Origin: Streptomyces ortus
Lineage (GTDB): Bacteria > Actinomycetota > Actinomycetes > Streptomycetales > Streptomycetaceae
Assembly (NCBI RefSeq): GCF_026341275.1
Contig: NZ_JAIFZO010000002.1
Coordinates: forward strand, 3,139,264-3,203,263
Direction: 5' to 3'
Length of the DNA: 64,000 bases
The position numbers were made by a program, and so were the translations under genes. Shown one piece after another: positions 43,007-51,800 of the stretch; position 1 is the stretch's first letter, and the number at the start of each line of letters is the position of its first letter. Below the pieces are notes generated by a model, which worked only from the letters and a program-made list of their open reading frames with translations, was not told the origin of the DNA and made no database searches.

Positions 43007-44425
43007 TCAGCCGCCCAGGTGGTGGACGCGGACCATGTTCGTGGTGCCGGTGACGCCGGGGGGCGAGCCGGCGGTCATCACGACGATGTCGCCGTCGCTG
43101 AAGCGGTTGAGCTTGCGCAGCTCGCTGTCGACCAGCTCGACCATCTCGTCGGTGCTGTGCACGAACGGCACGACGTGCGACTCGACGCCCCAGCTCAGCG
43201 CGAGCTGGTTGCGGGTGCCCTCGTCCGTGGTGAACGCCTGGATCGGCTGGGCCGCGCGGTAGCGGGAGAGGCGGCGCGCGGTGTCACCGGACTTGGTGAA
43301 GGCCACCAGACCCTTGCCGCCGAGGAAGTCCGCGATCTCGCACGCGGCACGGGCGACGGAACCACCCTGCGTACGCGGCTTCTTGCCCGGCACGAGCGGC
43401 TGAAGCCCCTTGGAGAGCAGCTCCTCCTCGGCCGCGACGACGATCTTCGACATCGTCTTCACGGTCTCGATCGGGTACGCGCCGACGCTGGACTCGGCCG
43501 ACAGCATGACCGCGTCCGCCCCGTCCAGGATCGCGTTGGCCACGTCGGACGCCTCGGCGCGCGTGGGGCGGGAGTTGGTGATCATCGACTCCATCATCTG
43601 GGTCGCGACGATCACCGGCTTGGCGTTGCGCCGGCACAGCTCCACGAGGCGCTTCTGCACCATCGGGACCCGCTCCAGGGGATACTCGACGGCCAGGTCG
43701 CCACGGGCCACCATGACGCCGTCGAAGGCCGCCACGACGGCCTCCATGTTCTCCACCGCCTGGGGCTTCTCCACCTTGGCGATGACGGGGACCCGGCGGC
43801 CCTCCTCGTCCATGATCTTGTGGACGTCGTTCACGTCGTGGGCGTCGCGCACGAAGGACAGCGCGACCAGGTCGCAGCCCATCTGCAGGGCGAAGCGCAG
43901 GTCGTCGACGTCCTTCTCGGACAGCGCCGGCACGTTCACGGCCGTACCGGGCAGGTTGATGCCCTTGTGGTCCGAGATGACGCCGCCCTCGATGACGATC
44001 GTCTTCACGTTCGGGCCGTCGACCTCGACGACCCGCAGCTCGACGTTGCCGTCGTTGATCAGGACCTGGTCGCCTTTGGAGACATCGCCCGGCAGACCCT
44101 TGTAGGTGGTGCCGCAGATCGACTTGTCGCCCGGGACGTCCTCGGTCGTGATGGTGAACTCGTCACCGCGCTCCAGCTCGACGGGGCCCTCGGCGAAGGT
44201 CTCCAGCCGGATCTTCGGGCCCTGGAGGTCGGCCAGCACGCCGATGGCGCGGCCGGTCTCCCGGGCGGCGGAGCGGACCCGCTCGTAGCGGCCCTGGTGC
44301 TCGGCGTGGGAGCCGTGGCTGAAGTTGAAACGGGCCACGTTCATGCCGGCCTCGATCAGCGAGACGAGCTGTTCGTGGGAGTCGACGGCGGGGCCGAGTG
44401 TGCAGACGATTTTGGAACGGCGCAT
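43007..44425 (-). CDS. pyk: pyruvate kinase
   Basis: A 472-residue type I-like pyruvate kinase converting phosphoenolpyruvate and ADP to pyruvate and ATP. It starts MRRSKIVCTLGPA, with NFSHGSHAEH (nucleotide site), the family signature VPVIAKVEKPQAVENM and VARGDLAVEYP. The C-terminal allosteric domain is complete (VAFTKSGDTARRLSRYRA). The ATG at 44425 is chosen; the frame runs 52 codons upstream without a better start. From memory this is the second pyruvate kinase gene of Streptomyces (SCO5423, pyk2). It lies downstream of ackA on the same strand. Confidence 0.95.
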   Translation of the reverse strand: MRRSKIVCTLGPAVDSHEQLVSLIEAGMNVARFNFSHGSHAEHQGRYERVRSAARETGRAIGVLADLQGPKIRLETFAEGPVELERGDEFTITTEDVPGDKSICGTTYKGLPGDVSKGDQVLINDGNVELRVVEVDGPNVKTIVIEGGVISDHKGINLPGTAVNVPALSEKDVDDLRFALQMGCDLVALSFVRDAHDVNDVHKIMDEEGRRVPVIAKVEKPQAVENMEAVVAAFDGVMVARGDLAVEYPLERVPMVQKRLVELCRRNAKPVIVATQMMESMITNSRPTRAEASDVANAILDGADAVMLSAESSVGAYPIETVKTMSKIVVAAEEELLSKGLQPLVPGKKPRTQGGSVARAACEIADFLGGKGLVAFTKSGDTARRLSRYRAAQPIQAFTTDEGTRNQLALSWGVESHVVPFVHSTDEMVELVDSELRKLNRFSDGDIVVMTAGSPPGVTGTTNMVRVHHLGG

Positions 44426-44455
44426 GGGGGCGATCCTATCGGTTTGTTTCGCTTC

Positions 44456-44467
44456 GGAATATTCCGT
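44456..44467. promoter_or_regulatory. palindrome CGGAATATTCCG upstream of pyk
   Basis: A 12-bp perfect AT-centred palindrome lies 31 bases before the pyk start, in the ackA-pyk gap. A TATCTT hexamer reading toward pyk occurs just upstream of it, so the site lies downstream of a possible promoter. The regulator is unknown. Confidence 0.35.
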
Positions 44468-44594
44468 CTGGCGGAAGATACAAATGGGCGGGTGTGCGCT
44501 CAGGCGAGGGTCTGAGCAGCTGTTTTCCCGTCGTTGTCCCGGTTCTTTCTCCCGGTTCCGATCTCCCGGCGGACTTCTCATGTCTTCGGGGCTT

Positions 44595-45863
44595 TCAGGC
44601 GGCTCCGGAGGCGTCGGCGGCCCCGGCCTTTCCGGCCTTTCCGGCGTTCCCGTCCCCGACGAGCGCGTACGTCTGGTTCGCGATCTCCAGTTCCTCGTCG
44701 GTCGGCACGACGGCCACCGCGACCCGCGCGCCCTCGGGCGAGATCAGCCGCGGCGCGTCGGACCGTACGGCGTTCAGGGCGCCGTCGACGGCCAGGCCCA
44801 GCGACTCCAGACCCGTGATCGCGGCCTCGCGCACCGGGGCCGCGTTCTCCCCGACGCCGGCCGTGAAGACGACCGCGTCGACCTGGCCCAGTACCGCGTA
44901 ATAGGCGCCGATGTACTTCTTCAGCCGGTGTATGTAGATGTCGAAGGCGAGCCGCGCCGGTGCGGCGTCCTCGCCGCCCTCGTCTATACGGCGGCGGATC
45001 TCCCGCATGTCGTTGTCACCGCACAGTCCGAGGAGACCGCTCTTCTTGTTGAGGAGAGTGTCGATCTCGTCCGTGGACATTGCGCCGACGCGCATCAAAT
45101 GGAAGATGACCGCCGGATCCACGTCTCCCGAACGCGTACCCATCACGAGCCCCTCCAAGGGCGTCAGTCCCATGGAGGTGTCCACGCACCGGCCGCCCTC
45201 GACCGCCGAGGCCGACGCGCCGTTGCCCAGGTGCAGCACGATGACGTTCACGTCCTCGACGGCCCGGCCCAGCAGTCGGGCCGTCTCGCGGGACACGTAC
45301 GCGTGCGAGGTGCCGTGGAAGCCGTACCGGCGGACGCGGTGCTCGTCGGCGGTCTTCACGTCGATCGCGTAGCGGGCCGCGGCCTCCGGCATCGTCGCGT
45401 GGAACGCCGTGTCGAAGACGGCGACCTGGGGGAGGTCCGGGCGCAGCGCCTGGGCGGTACGGATACCGGTCAGGTTGGCCGGGTTGTGCAGCGGCGCCAC
45501 CGGGATGAGGCGCTCGATCTCGGCGAGGACCGCGTCGTCGACGACGGTCGGCCGGGTGAACTTCCTGCCGCCGTGCACGACCCGGTGGCCGATCGCGGCC
45601 AGCTCGGGGGAGTCCAGGCCGAGCCCGTCGCGGGACAGCTCCTCGGCGACGGCCTTCAGCGCGGCCTCGTGGTCGGCGATCGGGCCGGTCGTCTCGCGGG
45701 TCTCGCCGCCGGCGGCCAGCGGGGAGTGCTTGAGCCGGGAGGTCTTCTCGCCGATGCGCTCGACGAGGCCCGCGGCCAGTCGGGTGCCGTCGCTCATGTC
45801 GAGGAGCTGGTACTTCACCGAGGAGGAACCGGAGTTGAGGACGAGGACGCGGGTGGCGCTCAC
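44595..45863 (-). CDS. ackA: acetate kinase
   Basis: A 422-residue acetokinase. Motif 1 is VLVLNSGSSSVKYQL, with GHRVVHGG and the nucleotide motif TAGVGENA. The mid-region motif is VRRYGFHGTSHAYVS and HLGNGASASAVEGG is present. It converts acetyl phosphate and ADP to acetate and ATP. The GTG at 45863 overlaps the pta stop (GTGA), giving translational coupling. The C-terminus has a short run of Gly-Lys-Ala repeats. Confidence 0.96.
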   Translation of the reverse strand: MSATRVLVLNSGSSSVKYQLLDMSDGTRLAAGLVERIGEKTSRLKHSPLAAGGETRETTGPIADHEAALKAVAEELSRDGLGLDSPELAAIGHRVVHGGRKFTRPTVVDDAVLAEIERLIPVAPLHNPANLTGIRTAQALRPDLPQVAVFDTAFHATMPEAAARYAIDVKTADEHRVRRYGFHGTSHAYVSRETARLLGRAVEDVNVIVLHLGNGASASAVEGGRCVDTSMGLTPLEGLVMGTRSGDVDPAVIFHLMRVGAMSTDEIDTLLNKKSGLLGLCGDNDMREIRRRIDEGGEDAAPARLAFDIYIHRLKKYIGAYYAVLGQVDAVVFTAGVGENAAPVREAAITGLESLGLAVDGALNAVRSDAPRLISPEGARVAVAVVPTDEELEIANQTYALVGDGNAGKAGKAGAADASGAA

Positions 45864-48034
45864 TGGGTGGAAGCCTTCGCAGTCGGGGCGGCGGTCGGGG
45901 CGGGAGCGGGAGCGGGGGCGGCAGTCGGAGCAGCCGTCGCGGCGGGAGCGGGGACGGCGGCCGGGGGCTGGGCCTGCGCCTGGATCGCGGTGATGGCGAC
46001 CGTGTTCACGATGTCCCCGACGAGCGCGCCCCGGGACAGGTCGTTGACCGGCTTGCGCAGGCCCTGCAGGACCGGTCCGACGGCGATCGCGCCGGCCGAC
46101 CGCTGCACGGCCTTGTACGTGTTGTTGCCGGTGTTGAGGTCCGGGAAGATCAGCACGGACGCCTGCCCGGCGACCTTCGACCCCGGCAGCTTGGTCGCCG
46201 CGACGGACGGCTCGACGGCCGCGTCGTACTGGATCGGCCCCTCGATGCTCAGATCGGGGCGCCGGGAGCGGACCAGCTCGGTGGCCGTACGCACCTTGTC
46301 GACGTCCGCGCCCGAGCCGGACGTGCCGGTCGAGTACGAGAGCATCGCGATCCGCGGCTCGACACCGAACTGGGCGGCGGTGGCGGCGGCCTGGACGGCG
46401 ATGTCGGCCAACTGCTCGGCGTCCGGATCGGGGTTGACCGCGCAGTCGCCGTACACGAGGACCTTGTCGGCGAGGCACATGAAGAAGACCGAGGAGACGA
46501 TCGAGGCCTCCGGCTTGGTCTTGATGATCTCGAAGGCCGGGCGGATGGTGGCCGCCGTGGAGTGCACCGACCCCGAGACCATGCCGTCGGCGAGGCCCTC
46601 CTGGACCATCAGCGTGCCGAAGTAGTTCACGTCCGAGACGACGTCGTACGCCAGCTCGACGGACACGCCCTTGTGCGCTCGGAGTTCGGCGTACCGCTCG
46701 GCGAACCGGTCGCGCAGCCCGGAGGTCTGCGGGTCGATCAGCTGGGCGGTGCCGAGGTCGATGCCGAGGTCGGCGGCCCTCTTGCGGATCTGGTCGACGG
46801 GACCGAGCAGGGTGAGGTCGCAGACACCGCGGCGCAGCAGCACCTCCGCGGCGTGCAGGACGCGCCCCTCGGTGCCCTCGGGCAGCACGACGCGCCGTTT
46901 GTCGGAGCGGGCCTGCTCCAGGAGCTTGTGCTCGAACATCATCGGCGTGACGCGGCTGCTGCTGGGCGCCGAGACGCGCTTGAGGAGGTCGCCGGTGTCC
47001 ACGTACCGCTCGAAGAGGCCGAGGGCCGTCTCCGCCTTGCGGGGCGTGGCGGCGTTCAACTTGCCTTCCATGGCGAAGAGTTCGGACGCCGTGAGGAAGG
47101 AGTTCGTCTCGACCGCGATCACCGGGGTGCCGGGGGCGAGGCGGGCGGCCAGGGTGAGGACGAGATCGCTCGGACGCTCGTTCAGGGTGAGCACCACACC
47201 CGCTATCGGCGGGGTGCCGGCGCTGTGCGCGGCGAGGGCGCCCACCACGAGGTCGGCGCGGTCGCCGGGGGTGACGACCATGCAGCCCGGGGTCAGCGCG
47301 CCCAGGAAGTTCGGCAGCATGGCGCCGCCGAAGACGAAGTTCAGGGCGTCGCGGGCGAGCCCCGCGTCGTCGCCGAGGAGCACCTTGCCGCCGAGGGCGT
47401 GGGTGATCTGGGCGACCGTCGGCGCGGAGAGCGCGGGCTCGTCCGGCAGCACGTGGCAGGGCACGGGCAGGCGGTTGTCGAGCAGGTCGTGGATCTCCCC
47501 GCGGTCGGCGGGGGCGACGCGGTTCACCACCATCGCGAGGACGTCGCAGCCCAGGCCGTCGTAGGCGCGGAACGCGTTGCGGGTCTCCGCGAGCACCGAC
47601 TCCACGGTCTGCTTGCGGCCGCCGACCACGGGGATCACGGACGCGCCGAACTCGTTCGCCAGGCGGGCGTTGAGCGCCAGTTCGTCCGGGAACTGGGTGT
47701 CGGCGTAGTCCGTACCGAGGACGAGGACGACGTCGTAGTCGCGGGCCACCCGGTGGAAACGGTCGACGAGCTGCGAGACCAGTTCGTCGGTGCCCTGTTC
47801 GGCCTGGAGCGCGGACGCCTCGTGGTAGTCCATGCCGTAGACCGTCGCCGGGTCCTGGGCGAGGCGGTAGCGGGCGCGCAGCAGCTCGAAGAGCCGGTCG
47901 GGTCCGTCGTGGACGAGGGGGCGGAACACCCCCACCCGGTCCACCTGGCGGGTCAGGAGCTCCATGACTCCCAGCTCGATGACCTGGCGGCCGTCACCTC
48001 GGTCGATCCCGGTCACGTACACGCTGCGCGTCAC
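45860..48034 (-). CDS. pta: phosphate acetyltransferase, long form
   Basis: A 724-residue class II Pta. The N-terminal P-loop-like domain (MTRSVYVTGIDRGDGRQV) lacks a full Walker A. A DRTGG-like domain and the C-terminal catalytic PTA_PTB domain (VVLPEGTEGRVLHAAEVLL ... YSTGTSGSGADVDKV) follow. A 50-residue tail of Ala, Pro and Gln is unusual for the family. It makes acetyl phosphate from acetyl-CoA. Operon pta-ackA. Start GTG at 48034. Confidence 0.95.
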   Translation of the reverse strand: MTRSVYVTGIDRGDGRQVIELGVMELLTRQVDRVGVFRPLVHDGPDRLFELLRARYRLAQDPATVYGMDYHEASALQAEQGTDELVSQLVDRFHRVARDYDVVLVLGTDYADTQFPDELALNARLANEFGASVIPVVGGRKQTVESVLAETRNAFRAYDGLGCDVLAMVVNRVAPADRGEIHDLLDNRLPVPCHVLPDEPALSAPTVAQITHALGGKVLLGDDAGLARDALNFVFGGAMLPNFLGALTPGCMVVTPGDRADLVVGALAAHSAGTPPIAGVVLTLNERPSDLVLTLAARLAPGTPVIAVETNSFLTASELFAMEGKLNAATPRKAETALGLFERYVDTGDLLKRVSAPSSSRVTPMMFEHKLLEQARSDKRRVVLPEGTEGRVLHAAEVLLRRGVCDLTLLGPVDQIRKRAADLGIDLGTAQLIDPQTSGLRDRFAERYAELRAHKGVSVELAYDVVSDVNYFGTLMVQEGLADGMVSGSVHSTAATIRPAFEIIKTKPEASIVSSVFFMCLADKVLVYGDCAVNPDPDAEQLADIAVQAAATAAQFGVEPRIAMLSYSTGTSGSGADVDKVRTATELVRSRRPDLSIEGPIQYDAAVEPSVAATKLPGSKVAGQASVLIFPDLNTGNNTYKAVQRSAGAIAVGPVLQGLRKPVNDLSRGALVGDIVNTVAITAIQAQAQPPAAVPAPAATAAPTAAPAPAPAPTAAPTAKASTQ

Positions 48035-48070
48035 GCGTGCTCTCCGTTTCCTCCGATGTCGGTGTCAACG

Positions 48071-48089
48071 CAGCCGACGTCGTCGGCTG
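48071..48089. promoter_or_regulatory. inverted repeat in the pta upstream region
   Basis: CAGCCGACG and CGTCGGCTG are perfect arms separated by one T. It lies 37 bases before the pta start, either an operator or a hairpin in the leader RNA. Confidence 0.4.
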
Positions 48090-48106
48090 AGCCCTCTTGA
48101 CAATAC

Positions 48107-48140
48107 CCCCGGGCCTGGCAGGCGCCCGCCAGGCCCGGGG
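48107..48140. promoter_or_regulatory. GC-rich hairpin in the pta-pfkA gap
   Basis: CCCCGGGCCTGGC and GCCAGGCCCGGGG are perfect 13-base arms around an 8-base loop. Terminator or structured leader; no direction can be assigned. Confidence 0.45.
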
Positions 48141-48347
48141 CGTACAGGCGTTCCGGAGGGGCGGACGAGGGGCTCGGGGGACCGCGGGGCTTGCGGGGGC
48201 TTGCGGGGCCGGGAGGGTGGGGCGCGTGGGCGGTCGTGGGGGCGCGAAGGGTGCGGACAGCGGGCCCCTGTGGCCCATGAAACAATCGGACTGGCTCTCA
48301 GGCACCACAGGAGATACGGCCCCACAGCGAGCAGGAGACACAGCACG

Positions 48348-49373
48348 ATGCGTATCGGAGTTCTTACCGCAGGCGGCGACTGTCCGGGACTGAACGCCGT
48401 CATCCGGTCGGTCGTGCACCGGGCCGTCACCAACTACGACGCCGAGGTCGTCGGTTTCGAGGACGGCTACGCGGGACTGCTGGAGGGCCGCTACCGCACC
48501 CTCGACCTGGACGCCGTCAGCGGCATCCTGGCCCGTGGCGGCACCATCCTCGGCTCCTCCCGGCTCCAGCGCGACCGGTTGCGCGAGGCCTGCGAGAACG
48601 CCCAGGACATGGCGCGCGAGTTCGGTATCGACGTACTGATCCCGATCGGCGGCGAGGGCACGCTGACGGCGGCGCGGATGCTGTCGGACGCGGGCCTGCC
48701 GGTGGTCGGCGTCCCCAAGACGATCGACAACGACATCTCCTCGACGGACCGCACCTTCGGGTTCGACACCGCCGTCGGGGTCGCCACGGAGGCGATGGAC
48801 CGCCTCAAGACGACCGCCGAGTCCCACCAGCGGGTGATGGTCGTCGAGGTCATGGGCCGCCACGCCGGCTGGATCGCCCTGGAGTCAGGCATGGCCGCCG
48901 GCGCCCACGGCATCTGCCTGCCCGAGCGGCCCTTCGACCCGGCCGACCTGATCAAGATGGTCGAGGAACGGTTCGCGCGCGGCAAGAAGTTCGCGGTCAT
49001 CTGCGTGGCCGAGGGCGCGCACCCCGCCGTGGGCAGCATGGACTACGGCCACGGCGAGATCGACCAGTTCGGCCACGAGCGCTTCCAGGGCATCGGGACC
49101 GCGCTGGCGTACGAGCTGGAGCGCCGCCTCGGCAAGGAGGCCAAGCCGGTCATCCTCGGCCACATCCAGCGCGGCGGCACGCCGACCGCGTACGACCGGG
49201 TGCTCGCCACGCGCTTCGGCTGGCACGCGGTGGAGGCGGCGCACCACGGCGAGTTCGGCCGCATGACGGCACTGCGCGGCACGGACGTCGTGATGGTGCC
49301 CCTGGCCGAGGCGGTAACGGAACTGAAGACGGTCCCGAAGGACCGCATGGACGAGGCGGAGTCGGTGTTCTAG
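48348..49373 (+). CDS. pfkA: 6-phosphofructokinase
   Basis: A 341-residue PFK making fructose 1,6-bisphosphate. The ATP-binding loop is GVLTAGGDCPGLNAV. The next motif is GGEGT, with Gly where pyrophosphate enzymes have Asp, so ATP use is expected. The catalytic motif is PKTIDNDIS, with Lys where E. coli has Gly, as in other actinobacterial ATP-PFKs. RVMVVEVMGRHAGW and HIQRGGTPTAYDR complete the site. ATG at 48348 after GCAGGAG. From memory the S. coelicolor orthologue is pfkA2 (SCO5426), whose loss raises antibiotic output. Confidence 0.95.
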   Translation: MRIGVLTAGGDCPGLNAVIRSVVHRAVTNYDAEVVGFEDGYAGLLEGRYRTLDLDAVSGILARGGTILGSSRLQRDRLREACENAQDMAREFGIDVLIPIGGEGTLTAARMLSDAGLPVVGVPKTIDNDISSTDRTFGFDTAVGVATEAMDRLKTTAESHQRVMVVEVMGRHAGWIALESGMAAGAHGICLPERPFDPADLIKMVEERFARGKKFAVICVAEGAHPAVGSMDYGHGEIDQFGHERFQGIGTALAYELERRLGKEAKPVILGHIQRGGTPTAYDRVLATRFGWHAVEAAHHGEFGRMTALRGTDVVMVPLAEAVTELKTVPKDRMDEAESVF

Positions 49374-49426
49374 AGGCGCCCTCTCCCCGGCGGCTGTCGC
49401 CCTGAAGCGTCAGCCGCCCGGAGGCC

Positions 49427-50155
49427 TCAGTCGTCGAGGTGTCTCTCGCCGTCGCGTCGGATCGTCGTCCAGAAGCGGGTGACGATTCGGTCCAGGAAGT
49501 CTCGGGCCGCTTCGTCGGCCTCGGTCGCCGCCGTGCCGCCGCCCCAGCTCAGGGTCGGCATCATCCGGCCCTGGTACTCGGTGTGCAGGGCCCTCAGCGC
49601 GTGCCCCACGATCCGCCGTTCCAGCGTCAGCAGCTTGCCCACCGGGCGGACGTACGCCTGCCAGCGGGTCGTCACCGCGCCGCGCAGCATCATCGCCAGC
49701 TTCGGCTCGCGGCCGGTGACCGTGACGTGGTCCGCCAGTGAGAGGTCGAGCACCCGGGCGAGCGCCGCCGACTGCCGCTCGCTGCCGCGCCACTCGCCCG
49801 CCTCCTCCATCCGTACGTACGCGAGGAGTTCGAGGCCCACCGCGTGGGCGACGTCCTCGGTCGTCAGGCCGCGGGCGATCCGGTGCTCGCGCAACGACCG
49901 CGGTGCGCCGATGAGTTCGCCGGGCGAGCACCACAACACTCCCGCGAGGGCTATCAGTTCGGCGCTGCCGGGTGTGATCAGGCCCTGTTCCCAGGCGTCG
50001 ACCAGGTCGGGGGTCACGTAGGGCAGTCCGAACGAGGTCCGTATCCCGTACGCGACATGCTCGGGATACATGCCGAGGGCGATACGCAGTTTCCGGGCGG
50101 CCGGGGCGTCGAAGGGCGGGGTGGGCTGCGGGGCCGACTGTTGGTGCACGGCCAC
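49427..50155 (-). CDS. XRE-like helix-turn-helix regulator
   Basis: A 242-residue putative DNA-binding protein. Two HTH-like segments are seen: ARKLRIALGMYPEHVAYGI and, after GVLWCSPGELIGA, SLREHRIARGLTTEDVAHAV, the latter a good XRE-type helix-turn-helix. The C-terminal 100 residues have no recognised domain. The start is uncertain: GTG at 50155 or 50149, with no ribosome-binding site for either. It converges with pfkA. Targets are unknown. Confidence 0.75.
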   Translation of the reverse strand: MAVHQQSAPQPTPPFDAPAARKLRIALGMYPEHVAYGIRTSFGLPYVTPDLVDAWEQGLITPGSAELIALAGVLWCSPGELIGAPRSLREHRIARGLTTEDVAHAVGLELLAYVRMEEAGEWRGSERQSAALARVLDLSLADHVTVTGREPKLAMMLRGAVTTRWQAYVRPVGKLLTLERRIVGHALRALHTEYQGRMMPTLSWGGGTAATEADEAARDFLDRIVTRFWTTIRRDGERHLDD

Positions 50156-50504
50156 ACCGTAGGGGCGCGGGGCTGCGGTGACTACGGTCTGTTCGGCCAG
50201 GATCACGGATTGTGGGAACCTACCATTTCGGACAGTTGTCCAGGGAACGTGCGCGTTGATCGATGGGCCGCGGCTCGACTGCACGTGCAGGCGCACGCTC
50301 ACGGACGGCCGGTGTCCGCGTCGTCGCGGCATGCGCCATGAGCAGCGTCTACGGGCATATGCGGTGGGGGCGCGCGAAGGGTGGAGCGTCGGCTTCCGGC
50401 GGGCGTGGTGAGGGGCGGATTCGGGTGGGGCGCGCCCTCTCCTGGGCGTCCTGACGCGCGTGGCGGCGGCGCGGGCGGCGTAAACGCGCGGCGCGAACCA
50501 TTCG
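50156..50504. other. non-coding stretch between the XRE gene and the decayed gene
   Basis: A 349-base stretch. A perfect 12-bp palindrome CTGCACGTGCAG lies at 50279-50290. The remainder is GC-rich without a gene that shows domain or codon support. The end may hold remnants of the same lost gene as at 50505. Confidence 0.5.
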
Positions 50505-50915
50505 GTGGGTGGAACGTCCGCCGACGGTGACGGCCGTCGCCCGCACAGCGTCGGCACAGGGGTCGCACAGGCCCACGCCAGTTCCACCGGTGGCGGCACC
50601 TGCGCCTCGGTGCAGCTGCTCGGCAACGCGGGCTTCGAGTCGGGCACCACCATCTGGACCGCGACCAGCGGTGTCATCACCAACGACACCGCCGAGACGT
50701 CCACCAGTACCGCCTACGACAAGCTCACCGTCACCGCGCGCTCGGCGACTCTGGCCACCTGCTCCAACCTCAACAAGGCCACGGGGTACGTCCAGAAGAC
50801 CTTCGACCCGTCCTCGTACGCGGGCTCCACCGTCGCCCTGAAGTTCAGCGGCGTGGAGGACACCTCGCTGCAGACCAGCTTCGTCGTCGACGACACGGCC
50901 GTGACGACCGGCTGA
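50505..50915 (+). pseudogene. decayed C-terminal fragment of a secreted protein (carbohydrate/jelly-roll domain)
   Basis: The frame reads CASVQLLGNAGFESGTT, typical of the C-terminal domain added to many streptomycete secreted peptidases. It then jumps from SGVITND directly into DTAE-TSTSTAYDKLTV and ends SLQTSFVVDDTAVT. In intact copies about 45 residues (with a WLDGYG-type motif) lie between these parts. The catalytic domain, signal peptide and a credible start are all missing. I read this as a remnant of a deleted gene with an internal deletion. Confidence 0.65.
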
Positions 50916-50953
50916 CCCCCTGACAGATCCTGTTCACGTCCTGGGCGGGGCGC

Positions 50954-51799
50954 TCACCCCTTGACCGCTCCACCCAGCGCGAACCCGCCGCCCAGCTTCC
51001 GCGCCACCAGCACGTACAACAGGATCACCGGTGTCGAGTAGATGATCGAGAACGCGGCCAGCTGCCCGTAGACCACCGTGCCGCGGTTGCCGAAGAAGTC
51101 GTTGATGCTCACCGACGCCGGCATCTGCTCCGGCGAGAGCAGCAGCATGAAGGGGACGAAGAAGTTCCCCCACATCGCCACGAACGAGAAGACGGTCACC
51201 ACCGCGATGCCCGGACCCATCAGCGGCAGCACGACCCGCAGCAGGGACTGCAACGACGACGCCCCGTCCGTCCAGGCCGCCTCCTCCAGCTCCTTCGGCA
51301 CGCCGTCCATGAAGTTCTTCATCAGCCAGATGGCGAACGGCAGTTGGGAGGCGGTGAAGAAGAAGATCGTGCCCTGCATGGTGTCGATCAGGTTCACCTG
51401 CACGAACAGCGCGTACACCGGAACCATGATCGCCGTGATCGGCAGGCTCGTCGCGAAGATGATCGTCAGCAGGAACGGGCGGTTCAGCCGGGACCGGAAC
51501 CGCGACAGCGGATACGCGGCCAGCGCCGCGCAGACCACCGTCAGCAGGGTCGCGCCGCCGCACAGGATCAGGCTGTTGAGCATCGGTGTGTAGGTGACGT
51601 CCGGCTTGAGGACCGCGTCGAAGTTGTCGAGCGTGACCCCGTCGGGCAGCTTCACCTTCAGTCCGGCGTGCGGGTCCAGGGCGGACAGGACCACCCAGGC
51701 CAACGGCAGCACGAAGGCCGCCGCGACGAACAGCAGGCTCGCGTCGGCCGCGTAACGGCGGTTGGCGCGGCGGGTGTTGCGGGTCGTACGCGCGGCCAT
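50954..51799 (-). CDS. carbohydrate ABC transporter permease, MalG type
   Basis: A 281-residue CUT1 inner-membrane subunit with six helices. The EAA loop reads ELEEAAWTDGASSLQSLLRV. It follows the MalF-type gene by 1 base, so the order is SBP, MalF, MalG on the minus strand. No ATPase gene is present; streptomycetes commonly use the shared MsiK ATPase for such systems. Confidence 0.93.
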   Translation of the reverse strand: MAARTTRNTRRANRRYAADASLLFVAAAFVLPLAWVVLSALDPHAGLKVKLPDGVTLDNFDAVLKPDVTYTPMLNSLILCGGATLLTVVCAALAAYPLSRFRSRLNRPFLLTIIFATSLPITAIMVPVYALFVQVNLIDTMQGTIFFFTASQLPFAIWLMKNFMDGVPKELEEAAWTDGASSLQSLLRVVLPLMGPGIAVVTVFSFVAMWGNFFVPFMLLLSPEQMPASVSINDFFGNRGTVVYGQLAAFSIIYSTPVILLYVLVARKLGGGFALGGAVKG

Positions 51800-51800
51800 C

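Larger units (their letters stand above)
48035..48347. other. divergent control region between pta-ackA and pfkA
   Basis: A 313-base gap. On the pta side lie CAGCCGACG-T-CGTCGGCTG (48071-48089), TATTGT reading toward pta (48099-48104) and a long GC hairpin (48107-48140). The middle (about 48155-48250) is a G-rich tract on the plus strand. No gene is supported. Confidence 0.6.

Noticed and set aside
44325..46625. Long plus-strand frame over ackA and pta
   Set aside because: The minus strand encodes unmistakable acetate kinase and phosphate acetyltransferase.
48181..48215. Rifamycin-associated element (GGGGCTTGCGG-like sequence)
   Set aside because: The two GGGGCTTGCGGGG-like stretches are direct repeats, not the expected palindrome, and are not next to the helicase gene.
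50505..50915. Intact small secreted protein
   Set aside because: There is no signal peptide, the start region reads as out-of-context sequence, and the domain has lost its middle.
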